NCBI GenBank assembly: GCA_023431215.1
Contig: JAEYXR010000032.1
Location: 1 to 36,582 of the forward strand
Source of the DNA: Bacillota bacterium
GTDB lineage: Bacteria; Bacillota; Clostridia; Oscillospirales; Ruminococcaceae
DNA: 36,582 nt
Direction of reading: 5' to 3'
The position numbers and the translations under genes were made by a program. Under the pieces are notes generated by a model. The model was not told the origin of the DNA. It ran no database searches and was given only the letters and a program-made list of their open reading frames with translations. Each line of letters opens with the position of its first letter. Position 1 is the stretch's first letter. Below, piece by piece: positions 15,438-23,748 of this stretch.

Positions 15438-16493
15438 TTATTGAATGCCCATTTCGGTATAGTATTTCTGGGCACCGGGATGCATAGGCACGTTACCAAT
15501 GGTAACAAAGGCATTTTTAATGTCCATACCGGAACCTACTGCGTGGCCTTTGGCAATGGTCTCCTGACCTTCCCACAGAGCCTTTGTCATGTTGTAAACA
15601 ACTTCTTCGCTGAGGCTGTTGTCTACAATGTAGGTTGCGGTTACACCAATGGTGGTTACAGGAGCATCAGCAGGAATAAAGGCATACTGGCTGTTGGTGA
15701 TGTTCATCTTGGCATACACTTCAAAGCCGCCTACCATGTTGTTGGCAATAAAGTCGCTCATAACCTTGTCATCAATGCTCAGCAGGTAAACATCCATTGC
15801 GGTGGCAAGCTCGGTGATGGCAGTGGTGGGTGCACCGGAGGTAAAGAAGAAAGCATCCAGCTTGCCGTCCTTCATGGCATCGGCAGAGTTACCCACAGAA
15901 AGATTTTGAACGGTAATGTCCTTGGCAGCATCCAAACCGTATGCAGCCAGCAGAGCCTTTGCATTGGCCTCAACGCCGGAACCGGCATCACCGATGGAAA
16001 CACGCAGGCCCTTGAGGTCGGCCAGAGTTTTCACCTTGTCCTTCAGGTCTCCCTTTACAACAATCTGTACAACCTCGGAGTAAACCTCACCCATGACAGA
16101 GAAGTTGGTGATTGCGGTGGGGAAATTATCATCCAAAGCGTTATAAGCCTTAATCATGGTATCATTCTGAACAATGGCCATGTTGTAGTCACCGTCGGCC
16201 AGACCGTTGATGTTGGCAACAGAGCCGCCGGTGGACAAAACATTGAAAGAATATCCGGTGACTTCACTGATGGTGGTACCTACCACATTGGTATAGGCAT
16301 AGTAAGTACCGGTGGTTCCGCCTGTACCCACAGAAAGCTTTGCAGATTCACCTGCAGGAGCGCCGGTGGAGGAGGATGCGCTGGAATCGGTGGAAGAAGG
16401 GACATTGCTGGAGGCGGCGGGAGCAGAGCTGCCGCAAGCAGCGCACAGCACTACCAAAGCAGCGGCCATTAATACTGCCAGTATCTTTTTCAT
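15438..16493 (-). CDS. TAXI-family TRAP transporter solute-binding lipoprotein
   Basis: A 351-residue extracytoplasmic binding protein. The lipoprotein signal MKKILAVLMAAALVVLCAAC ends at the lipidated cysteine (about C20), followed by a Ser-rich linker. The mature domain has the TAXI signature GTGGTTGTYYAYTNVVGTTI and STGGSVANINGLADGDYNMAIVQND in sequence order, matching the family that gave TAXI its name. It delivers solute to the fused permease downstream. ATG 16493 has GAGG 9 bases upstream; ATG 16508 overlaps that site and is rejected. A promoter sits at 16541-16569. Confidence 0.94.
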   Translation of the reverse strand: MKKILAVLMAAALVVLCAACGSSAPAASSNVPSSTDSSASSSTGAPAGESAKLSVGTGGTTGTYYAYTNVVGTTISEVTGYSFNVLSTGGSVANINGLADGDYNMAIVQNDTMIKAYNALDDNFPTAITNFSVMGEVYSEVVQIVVKGDLKDKVKTLADLKGLRVSIGDAGSGVEANAKALLAAYGLDAAKDITVQNLSVGNSADAMKDGKLDAFFFTSGAPTTAITELATAMDVYLLSIDDKVMSDFIANNMVGGFEVYAKMNITNSQYAFIPADAPVTTIGVTATYIVDNSLSEEVVYNMTKALWEGQETIAKGHAVGSGMDIKNAFVTIGNVPMHPGAQKYYTEMGIQ

Positions 16494-16540
16494 AAGAATG
16501 AACCTCATTTCATTTAAAGTTGTAAATTTAATATGTTTTT

Positions 16541-16569
16541 ATTATAGACGCTGCTTTAATAAATTGCAA
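16541..16569 (-). promoter_or_regulatory. Sigma-A promoter of the TRAP-TAXI operon
   Basis: Read leftward, TTGCAA (16564-16569) and TATAAT (16541-16546) are 17 bases apart. The start would be near 16534, about 40 bases before the binding-protein gene. Confidence 0.75.
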
Positions 16570-16607
16570 GAGAAATTTAAAAATATTTGCAAGTTTTTTT
16601 TAATATG

Positions 16608-16644
16608 ATGCATAATTCACTTAATACTTGCAGAAATTATGCAT
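16608..16644. promoter_or_regulatory. 10-bp inverted repeat upstream of the TRAP-TAXI promoter
   Basis: ATGCATAATT (16608-16617) and AATTATGCAT (16635-16644) are perfect inverted copies, 17 bases apart. They lie about 40-75 bases upstream of the -35 box, a usual activator position. Centre-to-centre spacing of 27 bases is not a whole number of helical turns for two same-face sites, but a hairpin or a large dimer site is possible. The rest of the 16645-16860 gap is AT-rich with no gene. Confidence 0.4.
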
Positions 16645-16860
16645 TAACTCATTTTTTATTGAACACTTTTTGTTTTTTCTTGCATTTTAAGCTTATTAAC
16701 TTATAAATATTACCAAAAATGATTATTCAGATTGACTTCTCATAAAATACATATGATTGTAAAATACATACAATTCTTGCCTGTACGATAAATTTACTGA
16801 ATATTCTTGTTTGTTTTCCTGCAAAAATCTATGTTTTACTATATTATTCTTTTTCACTGC

Positions 16861-16898
16861 AAAATAAAACAGCCCTCCGGAAATAAACCGGAGAGCTG
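16861..16898 (-). terminator. Terminator of glutamine synthetase III
   Basis: Read leftward, CAGCTCTCCGG and CCGGAGGGCTG (16888-16898 and 16870-16880) form an 11-bp stem with one G.U or mismatch, with a TTTATTT loop and a TTTTATTTT tract. Confidence 0.85.
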
Positions 16899-16919
16899 CT
16901 GCTTCTTGCATAATAAATG

Positions 16920-18995
16920 TTATACGCGGTGCAATAGGTCGGTGTAAGTAGGAATAGGCCAAAACTTTTTGTCTGTCAAAATTTCTGCGCGGTCACATAC
17001 TTCACGAAGTTTTGCCATAGCGGGGCGCACCTGGTCCCTCATATAATGAGCCATGGCCTTTTCTTCGTGGGGGGCAGCTGCAATAGAGGCCTCCAGTTTT
17101 TCCAGACAGCAGGACATGCCATCAATGGCCTCAGAGAGTGCCTCCAGCTGAGACAGCATGGTCTTTTGCGGCTTGCCACAGGCTTTTGCAAAGTTTTTGG
17201 CATCCTTAGACACCTTCCCAGCATACTCCATAACGGCAGGCAGCAGCTGACGCCTGGTCATTTCCACCAGCACCTGTGCCTCAATATTGACGTTTTTGGC
17301 GTAGTTCTCCAGCATAATGCCGTAGCGGGACTGACACTCGGTACGGGACAAAACGCCAAAGCGCTCAAACACACTCAGATTTTTTTCTTGGGTAAGCGCT
17401 GCAAAAGCATCTACCGAGTTGCTGATATTGGGAAGCCCCCGGCGCTCAGCTTCCTCTACCCACTCCTGAGAATAGTTGTTGCCGTTAAAGATAATGCGCC
17501 CATGGCTGCGCAGAGTTTCAGAAATAAGCAGCGACAGATTTTCCGGAGTATACCCCGCTTTTTCAAAGTAACAGGCCATGGCAGACATGCTGTCCGCCAA
17601 AACGGTGTTTAATACCGTGTTTGCCATGGCAATAGACTGGGAGGACCCCACCATACGAAACTCAAATTTATTTCCGGTAAAGGCAAAGGGAGAGGTACGG
17701 TTGCGGTCTGCATCGTCCTTCATCAGTTCGGGAGAGGTGGTGACACCAATGTTTAAAATCTCTGCATCATACTCACCGCCGCCGCCCAGAGCCGCTTCTT
17801 TTAACACACTAAGAAGCCTGTCTCCCAAAAAAATAGAGATGATGGCGGGAGGCGCCTCGCAGGCACCAAGGCGATAGTCGTTGCCCGCGCCGGCAGCCGA
17901 AAGGCGCAGCAGCTCGGGATAGCTGTCTACCGCACGCAAAAAGGCACAAAGGGTGACCAAAAACAAGGGGTTGTCGGCAGCGTTTTTTCCCTGACCCAGC
18001 ATGTTAACGCCGGTATCGGTTCCCAGAGAATAGTTGTTGTGCTTGCCGGAGCCGTTGACGTAGGCAAAGGGCTTTTCGTGAAGCAGGCAGGCAAGGCCCT
18101 GCTCCTTTGCCACCAGACGCAGCGTTTCCATAATCAGCTGGTTATGGTCGCAGGCTATGTTGCAGCTGTCATGAAGCGGCGCCAGCTCATGCTGGGCAGG
18201 GGCTGCTTCGTTGTGCTTGGTTTTGGAGGGAACACCCAGCTCCCACAAACGCTTGTCTACCTCTTCCATATATTTGCCAATGCGCAGGCGGATACGCCCA
18301 AAGTAATGGTCATCCAGCTCCTGCCCTTTTGGGCTCCGGGCACCAATGAGGGTGGTGCCGCAAATTTTTAGGTCCAAACGCTTTTCGTAGGCGTCGCGGT
18401 CTACAATAAAATACTCCTGCTCGGCTCCTGTTACAGGCTGTACCCGCTGTACATCACTCATCCCCATGGCACGGCACAGGCGGGCAGCTTCTTTGCTTAC
18501 CGCTTCCATAGAACGCAGCAACGGTGTTTTGGCATCCAGGGCCTCACCGGTGTAGGCGCAGAAAGCCGTGGGGATATAAAGTGTTTTGCCCTTGACAAAG
18601 GCAGGAGAGGTGGGATCCCAGGTGGTGTAACCCCGTGCCTCAAAGGTGGCACGAAGACCACCGGAGGGAAACGAAGAGGCATCCGGCTCACCCAGAAACA
18701 AGGATTTTGCAGAAAAAGAGGAGATTGCTCCTCCCTCACCGTCGGGAGTAAAGAACGCGTCAAATTTTCCGGCGGTAATGCCTGTCATAGGCTGGAACCA
18801 GTGGGTAAAGTGGGTTGCACCCTGTTCAATGGCCCACTGCTTCATGGCGTCGGCTACGGTTTGGGCAATGGCGGCATCCAGGCGGCTGCATTGCCGTATG
18901 GTATGCTCCAGACTTTCAAATACCTGGGGCGGAAGCATTTTGCGCATTACGCGTTTGCTGAATACTTTTGTACCAAAAGTTTCGGTTAGTTCCAT
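16920..18995 (-). CDS. glnN: Glutamine synthetase type III
   Basis: The large (691-residue, about 75 kDa) glutamine synthetase found in Bacteroidetes, cyanobacteria and many Clostridia, which makes glutamine from glutamate, ammonia and ATP. The N-terminal domain (FGTKVFSKRVMRKMLP, HWFQPMTG) is typical of type III. Catalytic-core motifs visible are GAEQEYFIVD, KHNEAAPAQHELAP, VNGSGKHNNYSLGT and NRTSPFAFTGNKFEFRMVGSS. A C-terminal helical region of about 150 residues completes it. AAGGAG is 7 bases before ATG 18995. The upstream neighbour in the same direction is asparagine synthetase AsnA, so two ammonia-fixing ligases are adjacent, though the 170-base gap could hold a separate promoter. Confidence 0.96.
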   Translation of the reverse strand: MELTETFGTKVFSKRVMRKMLPPQVFESLEHTIRQCSRLDAAIAQTVADAMKQWAIEQGATHFTHWFQPMTGITAGKFDAFFTPDGEGGAISSFSAKSLFLGEPDASSFPSGGLRATFEARGYTTWDPTSPAFVKGKTLYIPTAFCAYTGEALDAKTPLLRSMEAVSKEAARLCRAMGMSDVQRVQPVTGAEQEYFIVDRDAYEKRLDLKICGTTLIGARSPKGQELDDHYFGRIRLRIGKYMEEVDKRLWELGVPSKTKHNEAAPAQHELAPLHDSCNIACDHNQLIMETLRLVAKEQGLACLLHEKPFAYVNGSGKHNNYSLGTDTGVNMLGQGKNAADNPLFLVTLCAFLRAVDSYPELLRLSAAGAGNDYRLGACEAPPAIISIFLGDRLLSVLKEAALGGGGEYDAEILNIGVTTSPELMKDDADRNRTSPFAFTGNKFEFRMVGSSQSIAMANTVLNTVLADSMSAMACYFEKAGYTPENLSLLISETLRSHGRIIFNGNNYSQEWVEEAERRGLPNISNSVDAFAALTQEKNLSVFERFGVLSRTECQSRYGIMLENYAKNVNIEAQVLVEMTRRQLLPAVMEYAGKVSKDAKNFAKACGKPQKTMLSQLEALSEAIDGMSCCLEKLEASIAAAPHEEKAMAHYMRDQVRPAMAKLREVCDRAEILTDKKFWPIPTYTDLLHRV

Positions 18996-19165
18996 AGCCA
19001 GCTCCTTATTCTCATACTCATGTTGTTGGCCGCATTGTGTCTGCGGTTAACGGATATTACTTGCAACGGGTTATTTGCTTGATGATGAATTTGCCCATAA
19101 GCGTTATAGCGCCACTGTCTTTTGCTTTTTATGACATCTGTCAAAGGCAGCTGTCTGGTGTGCTA

Positions 19166-20188
19166 TTATAATAGGTATGCTCCACGTGCCCTGCAGCTTT
19201 CACGCATGTCGTCCGGCCAGATGGAAGCCTGAACCTCGCCGATGTGGGCTTTTTCCAGCATCACCATACAAATACGGGACTGACCAATACCGCCGCCCAT
19301 GGTAAGAGGCAGCTTGTTTTCCAGCAGCATTTTGTGAAAAGGCAGCGAGGCCCTGTCCTCTTTGCCGGACAATGCCAGCTGGCGGCGCAGAGTCTGGGCA
19401 TCCACACGGATCCCCATAGAGCTAAGCTCTACTGCACGTCCCAGCACATGATACCAAATAAGAATATCACCGTTAAGACTCCAGTCATCATAGTCGGGGG
19501 CACGACCGTCATGGGGCAACCCACTTTTCAGCTTGTCACCAATCTGCATTACAAAAACGGCTCCGTGTTCTTTTGCAATCAGGTCTTCCCGCTCCTTGGG
19601 GGTTTTGTCGGGCCAGCGGTCCTCCAGCTCCTGGGTAGTAACAAAAAAGATTTCCTCGGGCAAATGGCGGCTGATAACGGGAAAGCTTTTTGCAATGACG
19701 TTTTGAGTTTCTACAAAGGCTCGCCAAAGGCGCTTAACAGTGCGGCGCAAAAAGGCTTCTGTTCTGTCCTCGGCATGTATTACCTTTTCCCAGTCCCACT
19801 GGTCAACATACACCGAGTGCAGGTTGTCCAAGGTCTCGTCACGGCGGATAGCGTTCATGTCCGTATAAAGGCCGGTGCCTGCGGCAAATCCGTAGTCTGC
19901 CAAAGCCATGCGCTTCCACTTGGCCAAAGACTGCACCACCTGCACATCCACACCCATATCCAGCACATCAAACTGCACGGGACGCTCAATGCCGTTTAGG
20001 TCGTCGTTGAGTCCGCTTTCGGGGCGTACAAACAGCGGTGCCGATACACGGGCAAGATCCAAAATCTCGGCAATCCGCCGTTCAAAGGTATCCTTAGCCA
20101 ACTTAATGGCCAGCTGGGTCTCTATCATATCCAGCTTGGGAACATACTCTGCGGGGATATACTCCCGCGTGCCCTGAGACGCAGACAT
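19166..20188 (-). CDS. asnA: Aspartate--ammonia ligase (asparagine synthetase A)
   Basis: Makes asparagine from aspartate, ammonia and ATP; it is related to class II aminoacyl-tRNA synthetases. The 340-residue length fits AsnA. Family segments include YIPAEYVPKLDMIETQLAIK, FDVLDMGVDVQVVQSLAKWKR, LHSVYVDQWDWEKVI and the C-terminal GGGIGQSRICMVML. ATG 20188 is 7 bases after AGGAGG; ATG 20194 is in frame but only one base from that site, so it is rejected. A promoter is at 20258-20286. Confidence 0.96.
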   Translation of the reverse strand: MSASQGTREYIPAEYVPKLDMIETQLAIKLAKDTFERRIAEILDLARVSAPLFVRPESGLNDDLNGIERPVQFDVLDMGVDVQVVQSLAKWKRMALADYGFAAGTGLYTDMNAIRRDETLDNLHSVYVDQWDWEKVIHAEDRTEAFLRRTVKRLWRAFVETQNVIAKSFPVISRHLPEEIFFVTTQELEDRWPDKTPKEREDLIAKEHGAVFVMQIGDKLKSGLPHDGRAPDYDDWSLNGDILIWYHVLGRAVELSSMGIRVDAQTLRRQLALSGKEDRASLPFHKMLLENKLPLTMGGGIGQSRICMVMLEKAHIGEVQASIWPDDMRESCRARGAYLL

Positions 20189-20257
20189 GGGCATGCCTCC
20201 TAATAAAAAAATTGTGTAAAACTGCCGCTTTAGCAGCTTACAGCATGATATGGTAAT

Positions 20258-20286
20258 ATTCTAGCATTGACGCTTACCTTTTTCAA
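20258..20286 (-). promoter_or_regulatory. Sigma-A promoter of asnA
   Basis: Read leftward, TTGAAA (20281-20286) and TAGAAT (20258-20263) are 17 bases apart, about 70 bases upstream of the gene. The leader includes an imperfect GC-rich hairpin around 20218-20245. Confidence 0.65.
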
Positions 20287-20435
20287 GGAAAATGCCAGAT
20301 TTTTTGTACGACTTGGGGGGTTCCTTTTACTTTTATTATGCAAAATAACAACTTAAAGCTATATTCCCTATCTCGTTTATAAAAAAACATCTCTACACTG
20401 GCGGCACTTTGTGTTTGGATACTGTTTTTGTACAG

Positions 20436-20464
20436 TTGCAATCAAACGCAACAACTGTTACAAT
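20436..20464 (+). promoter_or_regulatory. Sigma-A promoter of the ChrB-N-like gene
   Basis: TTGCAA (20436-20441) and TACAAT (20459-20464) are 17 bases apart, with the start near 20471. The leader is only about 28 bases. Confidence 0.7.
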
Positions 20465-20498
20465 AAATTTAAATCACTTATTTCTGGAGGTTTGCCCT

Positions 20499-21017
20499 AT
20501 GACTTCGTCCATTGGATGGCTTGCCATGAGCTACAATGTACCCATTACACCCAGCAAAAACCGGGTTTATGTATGGCGCAAGCTAAAGGAAATGGGTGCG
20601 GAATATTTTAAGCATGGTGTTGCTATTTTACCCCACACCAAACAGAACCTGCAAAAAATTCGTGCCCTTTCCTGTAAAATAAGAGAGATGGAAGGGGACG
20701 CCACCATTGTAGAGCTGCGTTTTTTAGACCCTGCCGACGAAGCACAGATGATTGCCGCTTTTAAAAAGCAGTCCGCCAATGAGTTTCGGGAGTTGTTTTT
20801 GGACTTTGCCCGGCTTTATGAAGGTGCTGACGGCTGCTTTGGTGATGGCAGAGAAGAAAAAGAAAAAATGCGCCGCCGTTATGCCAAGGCCAAGAGTCGC
20901 GACTTTTTTGGCATAGAGGGTGAGCTGGATTTGGAGGGCGGCTTTCCTGAGCTAATGGCAGACCTAAAAAAAAGCTCCAAGGAGCTATACCGAATGATGC
21001 TGAGCTTTTTTGATTAA
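20499..21017 (+). CDS. ChrB N-terminal-domain-like protein
   Basis: The 172-residue protein matches the N-terminal domain of ChrB, the chromate-resistance regulator. It has WLAMSYNVPITPSKNRVYVWRKLKEMGA, then FKHGVAILPHTKQNLQKIRAL, IREMEGDATIVELRFLD in order along residues 5-95. The rest is helical and charged (EEKEKMRRRYAKAKSRDFFG). The catalytic-looking C-terminal domain of full ChrB is absent, and no chrA chromate transporter is nearby, so a role in chromate is not implied. GGAGG lies 8 bases before ATG 20499. It is a single-gene unit with its own promoter and terminator. Confidence 0.72.
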   Translation: MTSSIGWLAMSYNVPITPSKNRVYVWRKLKEMGAEYFKHGVAILPHTKQNLQKIRALSCKIREMEGDATIVELRFLDPADEAQMIAAFKKQSANEFRELFLDFARLYEGADGCFGDGREEKEKMRRRYAKAKSRDFFGIEGELDLEGGFPELMADLKKSSKELYRMMLSFFD

Positions 21018-21057
21018 CTTACACTTATCCATCATATCCTTGGTATTATGTGTAAAT

Positions 21058-21109
21058 AAAAAAGAGCCCCTAGCCTTTTTGTTGACAAAAGGTTAGGGAC
21101 TCTTTTTTT
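21058..21109. terminator. Bidirectional terminator between converging genes
   Basis: AAAAAAGAGCCCCTAGCC pairs imperfectly with GGTTAGGGACTCTTTTTT (one mismatch, one G.U), extended by TTTT/AAAA and a 7-base loop. T-runs exist on both strands, so it can serve the ChrB-N-like gene and the leftward small-gene cluster. Confidence 0.88.
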
Positions 21110-21133
21110 AATTATTGTTTATTTAATTTATGT

Positions 21134-21595
21134 TTATACAGCAAGTATATATAATAAGGCCAATAAAATCTCTTTATCCGCTTTTTCTTTCCACAAAATG
21201 AACATGAGCGCTAGTATCAGCAAAATTTCTTTGTCTGCAAAGATATTGTTGGTTTGCCGTGAAACATTGTTTCTTCCCGTCGGGGCCCTTCTGTTATTTG
21301 GCGTTTCCGCCCTATCTGCAGACTTTTTATGTATCGGCTCCAGATCTGTACAAGGCTGCCATCCTTCCTCTTGCAAAGTCTGGGTCATTTTTCGGGCTGT
21401 AGGCTGGGGCTGTCTGGCAGGTTCACTTTGTACCGCACATCCATCGGGGGTATTATTTCCGCCTTCTCCCCGGCGGCTTCGGTATTCCTCACTTTGTCGG
21501 TAAAGCTCTCTTGCCTGTTGCTCGGCCCGGCAACTTAGCTCCTGGTATGTTTCTTCATCCATTCTGGTCCAGCCGTTAGAGCTGTTAGCCGCCAT
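21134..21595 (-). CDS. Uncharacterised protein with hydrophobic C-terminal repeat
   Basis: A 153-residue protein, third gene of a leftward cluster. Residues 1-40 are charged and helical (MDEETYQELSCRAEQQAREL). A polar, probably disordered middle follows. The C-terminus holds two similar hydrophobic units, ADKEILLILALMFILWKEK and ADKEILLALLYILAV. The units resemble short C-terminal motifs in unannotated Clostridia proteins, as far as I recall. It may associate with a membrane or self-assemble. GGGAGG is 9 bases before ATG 21595, and the start overlaps the previous gene by 11 bases, so the two are translationally linked. The function is unknown. Confidence 0.72.
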   Translation of the reverse strand: MAANSSNGWTRMDEETYQELSCRAEQQARELYRQSEEYRSRRGEGGNNTPDGCAVQSEPARQPQPTARKMTQTLQEEGWQPCTDLEPIHKKSADRAETPNNRRAPTGRNNVSRQTNNIFADKEILLILALMFILWKEKADKEILLALLYILAV

Positions 21596-22028
21596 GGCTA
21601 TTCCCTCCCAACACACCGTCCAAAATTCCGCTTTCCCGCAGAATTGGTAAAAGCCTCAGCATCTTCAGCAGTTTTATGGCTTCATCTACTTTGCTTTTAC
21701 GAGGCTCATTAAAGTAAGGGCGCAGCGCCAGCAGCAGCTCAATATTTTTGTCATGCTGCTGTGACTGTCCCAGCATTTTTCCTAAAGACCCAATCATCCC
21801 CAGATCTATTCCTGTTCCGTCTGTGCTGTGCTGCCCCTGTGTATCAAATTGCTCTTTTTTTGCTTCTTCTCCGTCGGACATACCGCCCAAAGCCCCCAAC
21901 AGGGCGCTAAGGTCAGGGGGTACGTTTCCCTCTCCCCCACCGCCCAGCAGAGAGATCATCCCCATGATTTGCTGCATACTTTCCTCGTCCGATAAAATTT
22001 GGGCGATCTTAGCCGAAATATCCTCCAT
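21585..22028 (-). CDS. Uncharacterised protein, middle gene of the small-gene cluster
   Basis: A 147-residue protein without a signal peptide. The N-terminus (MEDISAKIAQILSDEESMQQ) is helical, residues ~25-50 are Gly-rich and hydrophobic (LLGGGGEG, LLGALGG), the middle is polar. The C-terminus carries ELLLALRPYFNEPRKSKVDEAIKLLKML and LPILRESGILDGVLG, a pattern I have seen in small Clostridia proteins of unknown role. AAGGAAG lies about 6 bases before ATG 22028. It overlaps the next gene, and lies 56 bases after the previous one. Confidence 0.72.
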   Translation of the reverse strand: MEDISAKIAQILSDEESMQQIMGMISLLGGGGEGNVPPDLSALLGALGGMSDGEEAKKEQFDTQGQHSTDGTGIDLGMIGSLGKMLGQSQQHDKNIELLLALRPYFNEPRKSKVDEAIKLLKMLRLLPILRESGILDGVLGGNSHGG

Positions 22029-22084
22029 GGTGTCTTCCTTTCCGGCCGCGCGGCGGCAAAAGGTTTAACGCCGGCGTGCTTCCG

Positions 22085-22333
22085 TCATTTTCCCATCATA
22101 CCGCGGATCATTGCTATTACCTGCGGCGAGGACAGCATTTGTTCCAGCTCATTTTTATTTCCCAACATGTCTCGCACCTTATCCTTATCTGCACCCATGC
22201 CGCCCAACAGGCTATCCAGTGACCCGTTTTCTAATTCCTTGCGAAGCATTAAGGGGTCTTTTCCCATTTTTGCTGCTGCTACTTTAATGAGGAGCGATAT
22301 CTGCTCCGGAGTAAACGAAACTTTTTCACCCAT
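22085..22333 (-). CDS. Uncharacterised small helical protein, first gene of the cluster
   Basis: An 82-residue, all-helical looking protein (SFTPEQISLLIKVAAAKMGK, LRKELENGSLDSLLGGMG, KNELEQMLSSPQVIAMIRGMMGK in order). The SSPQVIAMIRGMM ending resembles short helical repeats in Clostridia proteins of unknown function. A GGCGGTG site lies about 7 bases before ATG 22333. A possible promoter upstream (TTGTCA with a TATCAT 15 bases on) is poor. The function is unknown. Confidence 0.68.
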   Translation of the reverse strand: MGEKVSFTPEQISLLIKVAAAKMGKDPLMLRKELENGSLDSLLGGMGADKDKVRDMLGNKNELEQMLSSPQVIAMIRGMMGK

Positions 22334-22700
22334 TCTTTACACCGCCTATTCCATTTTATTTATAAATATGATAGAGTGGTAACGGATATGACAAGCCTTT
22401 GCATTTTTCGGCTTTTGTATAAAAGTTTTATCCATAAACTTTTATGTTGAAGCAGTTATAGTTTTTCCCCTGTGTTTAAGGTTAAAAAATGCAGTCTTGT
22501 CTCCTTTTTATCCTATGCAGCACATGTGCCAATGTTGCTAATGTTCTACACAGATTGTTGTTTATTGGTAATGATTCTTGGTTTTTTCTTGTCTCTGTCA
22601 CTTTTTACACACCGGCAGAATAGCCTGTTGCATAGATTCCAACAATAAGAGTATCCATCCGCTATTTCATCTTTGATTTTTACGAAAGGCAGGTACTGCC
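22334..22700. other. Intergenic region between divergent units, nothing definite seen
   Basis: This 367-base gap should hold the promoters for the leftward three-gene cluster and the rightward phosphoesterase. No pair of boxes close to the sigma-A consensus with 16-18 base spacing was found on either strand, so another sigma factor may be used. No ORF or strong hairpin was seen. Confidence 0.4.
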
Positions 22701-23183
22701 ATGCGACTCATCGTCATGTCCGACAGTCATTCAGCTTTCCATAAGGTTAAAACCATTGTGGAGGCCAACAAAGATACTGCCGACACTTTTATTCATTTGG
22801 GTGACGGCGTAGAGGAATTTGAGGACGTGCATAGCTTATACCCCCAGCTGCACTTTATTGCTGTGAAAGGCAACAATGACTGGGGCAGTATGGAGCCCAA
22901 AACAAGAATAATCACCAGCTTTGGTAAGCGTATTGTACTTACACACGGTGATATTTATAACGTCAAATACTCCACAAAAGACCTGGAGGAAGCTGCCCGC
23001 AAAGAGAAAGCCGATATTGTACTGTACGGTCATACCCATTATGCGCAGGTCCGCTATCTGGAGGACGGGTTATACACTATTAATCCCGGCAGTGTTTTGG
23101 ACAGCCGCTATACCCCTTGCAGCTACCTGTGTCTTGACCTTACCCCTGCCGGTGTTGTCCCTAATATCAGAGAAATTAAATGA
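22701..23183 (+). CDS. YfcE/MJ0936-family metallophosphoesterase
   Basis: A 160-residue calcineurin-like phosphoesterase. The metal motifs are present in order: MSDSHS (DxH, residues 6-10), HLGDGVEE (GD), VKGNNDW (GNND), LTHGD (GH-type) and YGHTHYAQ (GHTH). The protein is complete. Members hydrolyse phosphodiesters in vitro; the physiological substrate is not established. The start MRLIVMSDSH at 22701 fits the family; AGGCAGG is about 8 bases upstream. A terminator follows at 23273, so it is a single-gene unit. Confidence 0.93.
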   Translation: MRLIVMSDSHSAFHKVKTIVEANKDTADTFIHLGDGVEEFEDVHSLYPQLHFIAVKGNNDWGSMEPKTRIITSFGKRIVLTHGDIYNVKYSTKDLEEAARKEKADIVLYGHTHYAQVRYLEDGLYTINPGSVLDSRYTPCSYLCLDLTPAGVVPNIREIK

Positions 23184-23272
23184 CCTCATTGTTTGAGTGC
23201 TAGCGTATTGTCGTAGAACCCCATAAAATATATCTGTACTAAAAACAGACAGCGCTTTTGTGTTTGTACAGT

Positions 23273-23309
23273 AAAAAACCGCAGCTGCTTTACATGCTGC
23301 GGTTTTTTT
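23273..23309 (+). terminator. Terminator of the phosphoesterase gene
   Basis: A perfect 13-bp stem, AAAAAACCGCAGC (23273-23285) with its complement (23296-23308), has a 10-base loop and a run of seven T residues. Confidence 0.92.
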
Positions 23310-23364
23310 GCAGGTACTAAACACCACTTTTATCTGTACAAAATTACGGAAAGGGAGGCTTTTT

Positions 23365-23748
23365 ATGAAACTGGAACATGTAGCACTGCTGGTAACAGAT
23401 TTGGAGGCTGCAAAACAATTTTTCATCACCTTTTTCAACGCTTCCTCCAACAATATCTATTACAACCCCAACACCGGACTGCGCACCTATTTTTTAACCT
23501 TTGAGGATGGTGCAAGGCTGGAGCTTATGCAGAGACCAAACGCTGTGGATTCTTCTAAGGAACTACTGCAAACAGGGCTTGTTCATCTGGCCTTTGGCGT
23601 TGGCTCCAAAGAAAAGGTGGAGGAACTGACCCAGCAGCTTGAATCTGCAGGATATCCGGTGCTTAGCGGGCCCCGCACCACCGGGGACGGCTATTATGAA
23701 AGCTGTGTGTTAGGCCCTGAGAATAATCTAATAGAAATTACCATCTAG
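23365..23748 (+). CDS. VOC-family protein (glyoxalase/bleomycin-resistance fold)
   Basis: A 127-residue single-chain VOC protein with the two beta-alpha-beta-beta-beta modules. Metal-ligand positions are plausible: His in LEHVALLV (residue 5), Glu in ARLELMQ, His in LVHLAFGV and Glu in NLIEITI at the C-terminus. It resembles lactoylglutathione lyase-like proteins, but the substrate is not known. ATG 23365 follows AAGGGAGG by 6 bases; the frame extends upstream into the previous terminator and is not used. Confidence 0.9.
   Translation: MKLEHVALLVTDLEAAKQFFITFFNASSNNIYYNPNTGLRTYFLTFEDGARLELMQRPNAVDSSKELLQTGLVHLAFGVGSKEKVEELTQQLESAGYPVLSGPRTTGDGYYESCVLGPENNLIEITI

Noticed and set aside
15441..16472. 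343-codon rightward open frame opposite the TAXI binding-protein gene
   Set aside because: It lies wholly antisense to a clear lipoprotein gene, has no ribosome binding site, and its Gly/His/Asn-rich composition mirrors the codon pattern of the opposite strand.
16723..16962. 79-codon leftward frame at the end of glutamine synthetase III
   Set aside because: It overlaps the true gene end and its terminator and has no start site.
19031..19165. Promoter TTGACA between asnA and glutamine synthetase III
   Set aside because: A TTGACA box is present in leftward orientation, but no TATAAT-like box lies 16-18 bases on; the nearest TATAAC is 29 bases away.
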